Shown here: one piece after another, positions 61,662 through 64,000 of the stretch
Layout of the letters: each line of letters starts with the position of its first letter
Position numbering within the stretch: position 1 is the stretch's first letter
NCBI GenBank assembly: GCA_016706275.1
Contig: JADJJY010000001.1
Coordinates: forward strand, 558,001 to 622,000
Direction: 5' to 3'
Source: Chloracidobacterium sp.
GTDB lineage: Bacteria > Acidobacteriota > Blastocatellia > Pyrinomonadales > Pyrinomonadaceae
DNA length: 64,000 bases
Position numbers and translations under genes: made by a program
The notes under the pieces: generated by a model
The model's input: the letters and a program-made list of their open reading frames with translations, nothing else
Databases searched by the model: none
Told to the model about the DNA's origin: nothing

Positions 61662-62660
61662 TTAGGCGGCGGTTGCTGTTTCGCTTTCGTGTTCGGCCAG
61701 AAACCTCTCGGCGTCGATCGCGGCCATACAACCCGTTCCGGCGGCGGTAATCGCCTGACGGTAATATGCGTCCTGTGCATCGCCGCATGCAAAAACGCCG
61801 TCGATATTGGTACGCATCGTTTTGCCCTCGGTGATGAGATAGCCGACGTCGTCCATATCGAGAACGCCTTTAAATAGCCCCGTGTTCGGCTGATGGCCGA
61901 TGGCAATAAAGACGCCCTGCGTTGGGAATGTGCTTTCCTCGTTAGTCTCGCTGTTAAAGAGCGTGACGCTTTCGACACCCGCTTCCTTGGTTCCGTTGAT
62001 AGCCCGGACCTCGGTGTTCCACATCACATCGATCTTGTCGTGAGCCAGCACGCGATCCTGCATTATCTTAGATGCTCGAAATTCGTGACGGCGATGGACA
62101 AGTGTTACCTCTGATGCAAATTTAGTCAGAAATAGGGCCTCTTCCATGGCCGTATCGCCGCCGCCGACCACGACTATCGGCCGGTCGCGGAAAAAGAACC
62201 CGTCGCAGGTCGCACATGCCGAGACGCCGTTGCCGCCCAAGCCCTCCGGCACAGGAGCCTCGCCGGGAATCCCGAGCCATTTGGCGGATGCCCCGGTCGA
62301 GACGATCAGCGTGTCGGCTTTGATTATGGTTGTGATCTCGGTGCTGTCTTCGCTTTCCTTTCCAAAAAGTGTAAATGGCCGTTGCGTTAGGTCAACGCGA
62401 TCGATCCAGACATTGATGATCTCGGTGCCAAATCGCAGAGCTTGCTCGCGAAACTCATCCATCAGGATCGGGCCCATTATCCCCTTAGAAAAGCCGGGGT
62501 AATTTTCGACATCGGTCGTGATGGTAAGCTGGCCGCCTGGTTGAGGTCCGTCAATGACGAGTGGCTCTAGCTGAGCCCGTCCGGCATAGACAGCGGCGGT
62601 CAAACCTGCGGGGCCGGAGCCGAGGATCACTACTTTACGATGTACTTGCTTTTCGCTCAT
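61662..62660 (-). CDS. trxB: Thioredoxin reductase
   Basis: TrxB reduces thioredoxin with NADPH. The 332-residue flavoprotein has the FAD motif ILGSGPAGLTAAVYAGRA, the redox pair CATCDG, NADP motif VVGGGDTAMEEALFL, and CGDAQDAYYRQAITAAGTGC. ATG 62660 (MSEKQ) is preferred over an extended upstream start. It is convergent with the lipocalin gene (3-bp gap) and divergent from the PilZ gene. Confidence 0.94.
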   Translation of the reverse strand: MSEKQVHRKVVILGSGPAGLTAAVYAGRAQLEPLVIDGPQPGGQLTITTDVENYPGFSKGIMGPILMDEFREQALRFGTEIINVWIDRVDLTQRPFTLFGKESEDSTEITTIIKADTLIVSTGASAKWLGIPGEAPVPEGLGGNGVSACATCDGFFFRDRPIVVVGGGDTAMEEALFLTKFASEVTLVHRRHEFRASKIMQDRVLAHDKIDVMWNTEVRAINGTKEAGVESVTLFNSETNEESTFPTQGVFIAIGHQPNTGLFKGVLDMDDVGYLITEGKTMRTNIDGVFACGDAQDAYYRQAITAAGTGCMAAIDAERFLAEHESETATAA

Positions 62661-62692
62661 AAATTGCTGTTGGCGATACGCAAAATAGTGCT

Positions 62693-62721
62693 TTGGAATT
62701 CGCCGGTGCATATAGTATAAC
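62693..62721 (+). promoter_or_regulatory. Candidate promoter upstream of the PilZ gene
   Basis: TTGGAA (62693-62698) and TATAAC (62716-62721) lie 17 bp apart, in the spacer after the divergent trxB start. The -10 region is part of the palindrome ATAGT-ATA-ACTAT (62712-62724). Transcription from about 62729 would cross the hairpin at 62760-62789 before the PilZ gene. Confidence 0.45.
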
Positions 62722-62759
62722 TATCGTCTAGCGGGTTCGTCTAATAGGTTCGTTGCAGC

Positions 62760-62789
62760 ATCGGGGCTCTAAAGCCTTCCGATTTTTTT
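62760..62789 (+). terminator. Intrinsic-terminator-like hairpin in the PilZ leader
   Basis: ATCGG-GGCT pairs with AGCC-TT-CCGAT (9 bp, 2-nt bulge, 4-nt loop), followed by TTTTTT. No plus-strand gene lies just upstream, so it would end a short leader or small RNA. CCTTCCGA (62775-62782) can alternatively pair with TCGGAAGG (62811-62818), which would open the terminator. Confidence 0.5.
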
Positions 62790-62900
62790 AACCCCTTCCA
62801 CATTTTGTTTTCGGAAGGTAACGGTAACACGGTAAAGGGTTTCGTGTTATGATGTTATTTTTAGATCTCGTGTTTCTAGACCACTTTTTAGGTATTGGCG

Positions 62901-63275
62901 ATGAGTTCCATCCAACCTCACTTTGAGGAAAAAAGGTTTGCCCTCAGAATGGCTCTCCGACTGCCTATCGTGGTGTCAGGCAGGACCGACGACGGTGCGA
63001 CCTGGAGCGAACCAACCGAAACCGACGATATCTCAACGCTCGGAGCCCTCTTTCAACTAAATCAACCTATCGCAAACGGTGACAGCCTTTATATTCGATC
63101 TCATCGTCCGAACGGTGTTCCGGTCGAGGTTAAGGCTCAGGTCGTCCGCGTTTTGCCGGCAAGCTACGGCACGCACCGCATCGGTGTCGCCATCGAAGAG
63201 CCGAAAGAGAGCTGGCTGCGGCTGTTTGTCGCGTGGATCGCCGATGACAATATCGTCGAGGGCGTTAACGAATAG
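62901..63275 (+). CDS. PilZ-domain protein
   Basis: This 124-residue protein is a single PilZ domain. It has RFALRMALRLPIVVSG at the N-terminus (the RxxxR-like cyclic di-GMP contact), TDDISTLGALFQL (D/NxSxxG position) and RIGVAIEEP. The second motif is D-I-S-x-x-G, close to consensus. It may be a receptor for the cyclic di-GMP made by the GGDEF proteins at 8 and 12 kb. ATG 62901 is chosen; an in-frame TTG at 62895 is an alternative. Confidence 0.78.
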   Translation: MSSIQPHFEEKRFALRMALRLPIVVSGRTDDGATWSEPTETDDISTLGALFQLNQPIANGDSLYIRSHRPNGVPVEVKAQVVRVLPASYGTHRIGVAIEEPKESWLRLFVAWIADDNIVEGVNE

Positions 63276-63285
63276 GATCAGTGGC

Positions 63286-63350
63286 GGAAGCCCGCACGAA
63301 ATAAGGGCACCATCGACTTTACACGATGCCCTTACTACGCGCGGGCTTCT
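63286..63350. repeat. Bipartite hairpin after the PilZ gene (REP-like or terminator)
   Basis: GAAGCCCGC pairs with GCGGGCTTC, and the inner AAGGGCA with TGCCCTT, giving two stacked stems. There is no strong T tract, so it may be a REP-like element; similar hairpins seem common in related genomes, but this was not checked. It lies between the PilZ stop and the crotonase start. Confidence 0.6.
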
Positions 63351-63365
63351 GCATTAATTAATTTT

Positions 63366-64000
63366 ATGTCTTACGAAACAATAACCGTTGAAAAAAGCGG
63401 CAAGGTTGCCGTTCTGACCATCAATCGTCCCGATAAGCTGAATGCTCTCAGCTCGAAAGTCCACGCCGAGGGCGTCGCCGCCCTTGATGAGTTGCGCGTC
63501 GATGACAGTGTCCGCGTTCTGGTGATAACCGGTGCGGGGGAAAAGGCGTTTATTGCCGGTGCCGACATCAGCGAATTTGAAGGCCAGACGCCGGTTACAC
63601 AGCGAAACGCGTTTCACGAACGATCATTTTTCAATTCGATCGATACGTTTCCTAAACCCGTCATCGCAATGGTTAACGGATTTTGTCTCGGCGGCGGTAA
63701 TGAGTTAGCGATGGCGTGTGATATTAGAATGGCCAGCGAAAATGCGAGATTTTCGCAGCCTGAGATCAACCTCGGTATCATGTGCGGCGGCGGCGGCACA
63801 CAGCGTCTGCCGCGTCTCATCGGCGAAGGCCGGGCGATGGAGATGGCACTGACCGGCGACATGATCGATGCCGCGACAGCCGAAAGATTCGGACTCGTCA
63901 ATCACATCTATCCGAGCGATCAGCTTGAGGTAGAGACGATGAAACTGGCCGAAAAGATCGCCGAAAAAGCTCCCATTGCGTTGCAGCTCTCCAAAGAGGC
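63366..64000 (+). CDS. Enoyl-CoA hydratase/isomerase (crotonase) family protein, partial
   Basis: The reading frame opens at ATG 63366 and runs off the end of the window. It translates to a crotonase with TINRPDKLNALSS, ITGAGEKAFIAGADISEF (oxyanion hole), GFCLGGGNELAMACDIRMA and PEINLGIMCGGGGTQRLPRL (catalytic glutamates). The PGxGG motif is changed to CGGGG, a proline-to-cysteine difference. The family hydrates enoyl-CoA in fatty-acid oxidation; the substrate is unknown. The C-terminus lies outside the window. Confidence 0.88.
   Translation, partial: MSYETITVEKSGKVAVLTINRPDKLNALSSKVHAEGVAALDELRVDDSVRVLVITGAGEKAFIAGADISEFEGQTPVTQRNAFHERSFFNSIDTFPKPVIAMVNGFCLGGGNELAMACDIRMASENARFSQPEINLGIMCGGGGTQRLPRLIGEGRAMEMALTGDMIDAATAERFGLVNHIYPSDQLEVETMKLAEKIAEKAPIALQLSKE

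Noticed and set aside
1..64000. tRNA, rRNA, insertion sequence, prophage or integron genes
   Set aside because: A read of intergenic spaces gave no cloverleaf-like T-loop (GTTCGAATC) segments, no rRNA-like sequence, and no transposase, integrase or phage protein among the coding regions.

Overview
The window looks like a stretch of chromosome from an Acidobacteriota bacterium, most likely the Blastocatellia/Pyrinomonadaceae group. This is inferred from gene content: a VWFA-related protein of the acidobacterial type, a TonB-dependent receptor with an N-terminal carboxypeptidase-regulatory-like domain, a serine/threonine kinase with a large multi-membrane C-terminus, a TamA/TamB-type outer-membrane assembly pair, an alkyl-DHAP-synthase-like ether-lipid gene, and moderate GC content. 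Gene density is very high. I found no rRNA, tRNA, CRISPR array, prophage or transposase.

Layout. 0-10 kb: queF end, a Crp/Fnr regulator, a CarD-like regulator, a PhoB/PhoR-type two-component pair, a SixA-like phosphatase, a small secreted protein followed by a ZnuD-like TonB receptor whose frame is broken, a dienelactone hydrolase, a diguanylate cyclase and a PfkB kinase. 10-24 kb: a LysW-like zinc ribbon, an HD-GYP/GAF/GGDEF protein, then on the minus strand ribB (with a degenerate second domain), tamB and tamA, followed by an MFS transporter and galU. 24-33 kb: serS, mazEF, mazG, a four-helix-bundle gene between inverted repeat arms, a DUF1844 protein, an MBL hydrolase and the class Ia ribonucleotide reductase genes nrdAB behind a long structured leader. 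33-48 kb: secreted proteins, a deoxyhypusine-synthase-like gene joined to a flavin monooxygenase, hldD, an AraC regulator, an alkyl-DHAP-synthase/acyltransferase pair, ribF, an ABC1/UbiB kinase, a CBM9-like protein and an SDR. 48-64 kb: a membrane serine/threonine kinase, tatA, prolyl aminopeptidase, a surface-glycan-like run (asnB, GT2, two methyltransferases, an HExxH protein), thyA, a VWA protein with an FmdB zinc ribbon, a lipocalin, trxB, a PilZ protein and the start of a crotonase gene.

The most unusual feature is a set of at least nine intergenic repeats. Each is built from short units (9-10 bp period); seven are arranged as two inverted arms, and the two of the TTGGTCCACC type are one-sided. 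The unit word differs between families (CACAGAT-, CACAGAG-, CACGAAT-, CGCGAAA-, GAGTTCGTT- and TTGGTCCACC-type), but the architecture recurs, and the elements usually fill the spacer up to the neighbouring start or stop codons. One element of the same architecture (AAGTCTCGG-type arms) encloses a four-helix-bundle protein gene. This suggests that the gene-less hairpins are minimal or non-autonomous relatives of a small gene-bearing element. A further repeat of this style lies inside the coding sequence of the flavin monooxygenase.

Other points worth attention are a RibBX-like riboflavin enzyme without the GTP-cyclohydrolase zinc cysteines, a cobalamin-riboswitch-like leader before nrdAB, an attenuator-like leader before the PilZ gene, an apparently leaderless mazE, Crp/Fnr-type palindromes, and seven convergent gene pairs that overlap or lie at most 6 bp apart with no terminator.
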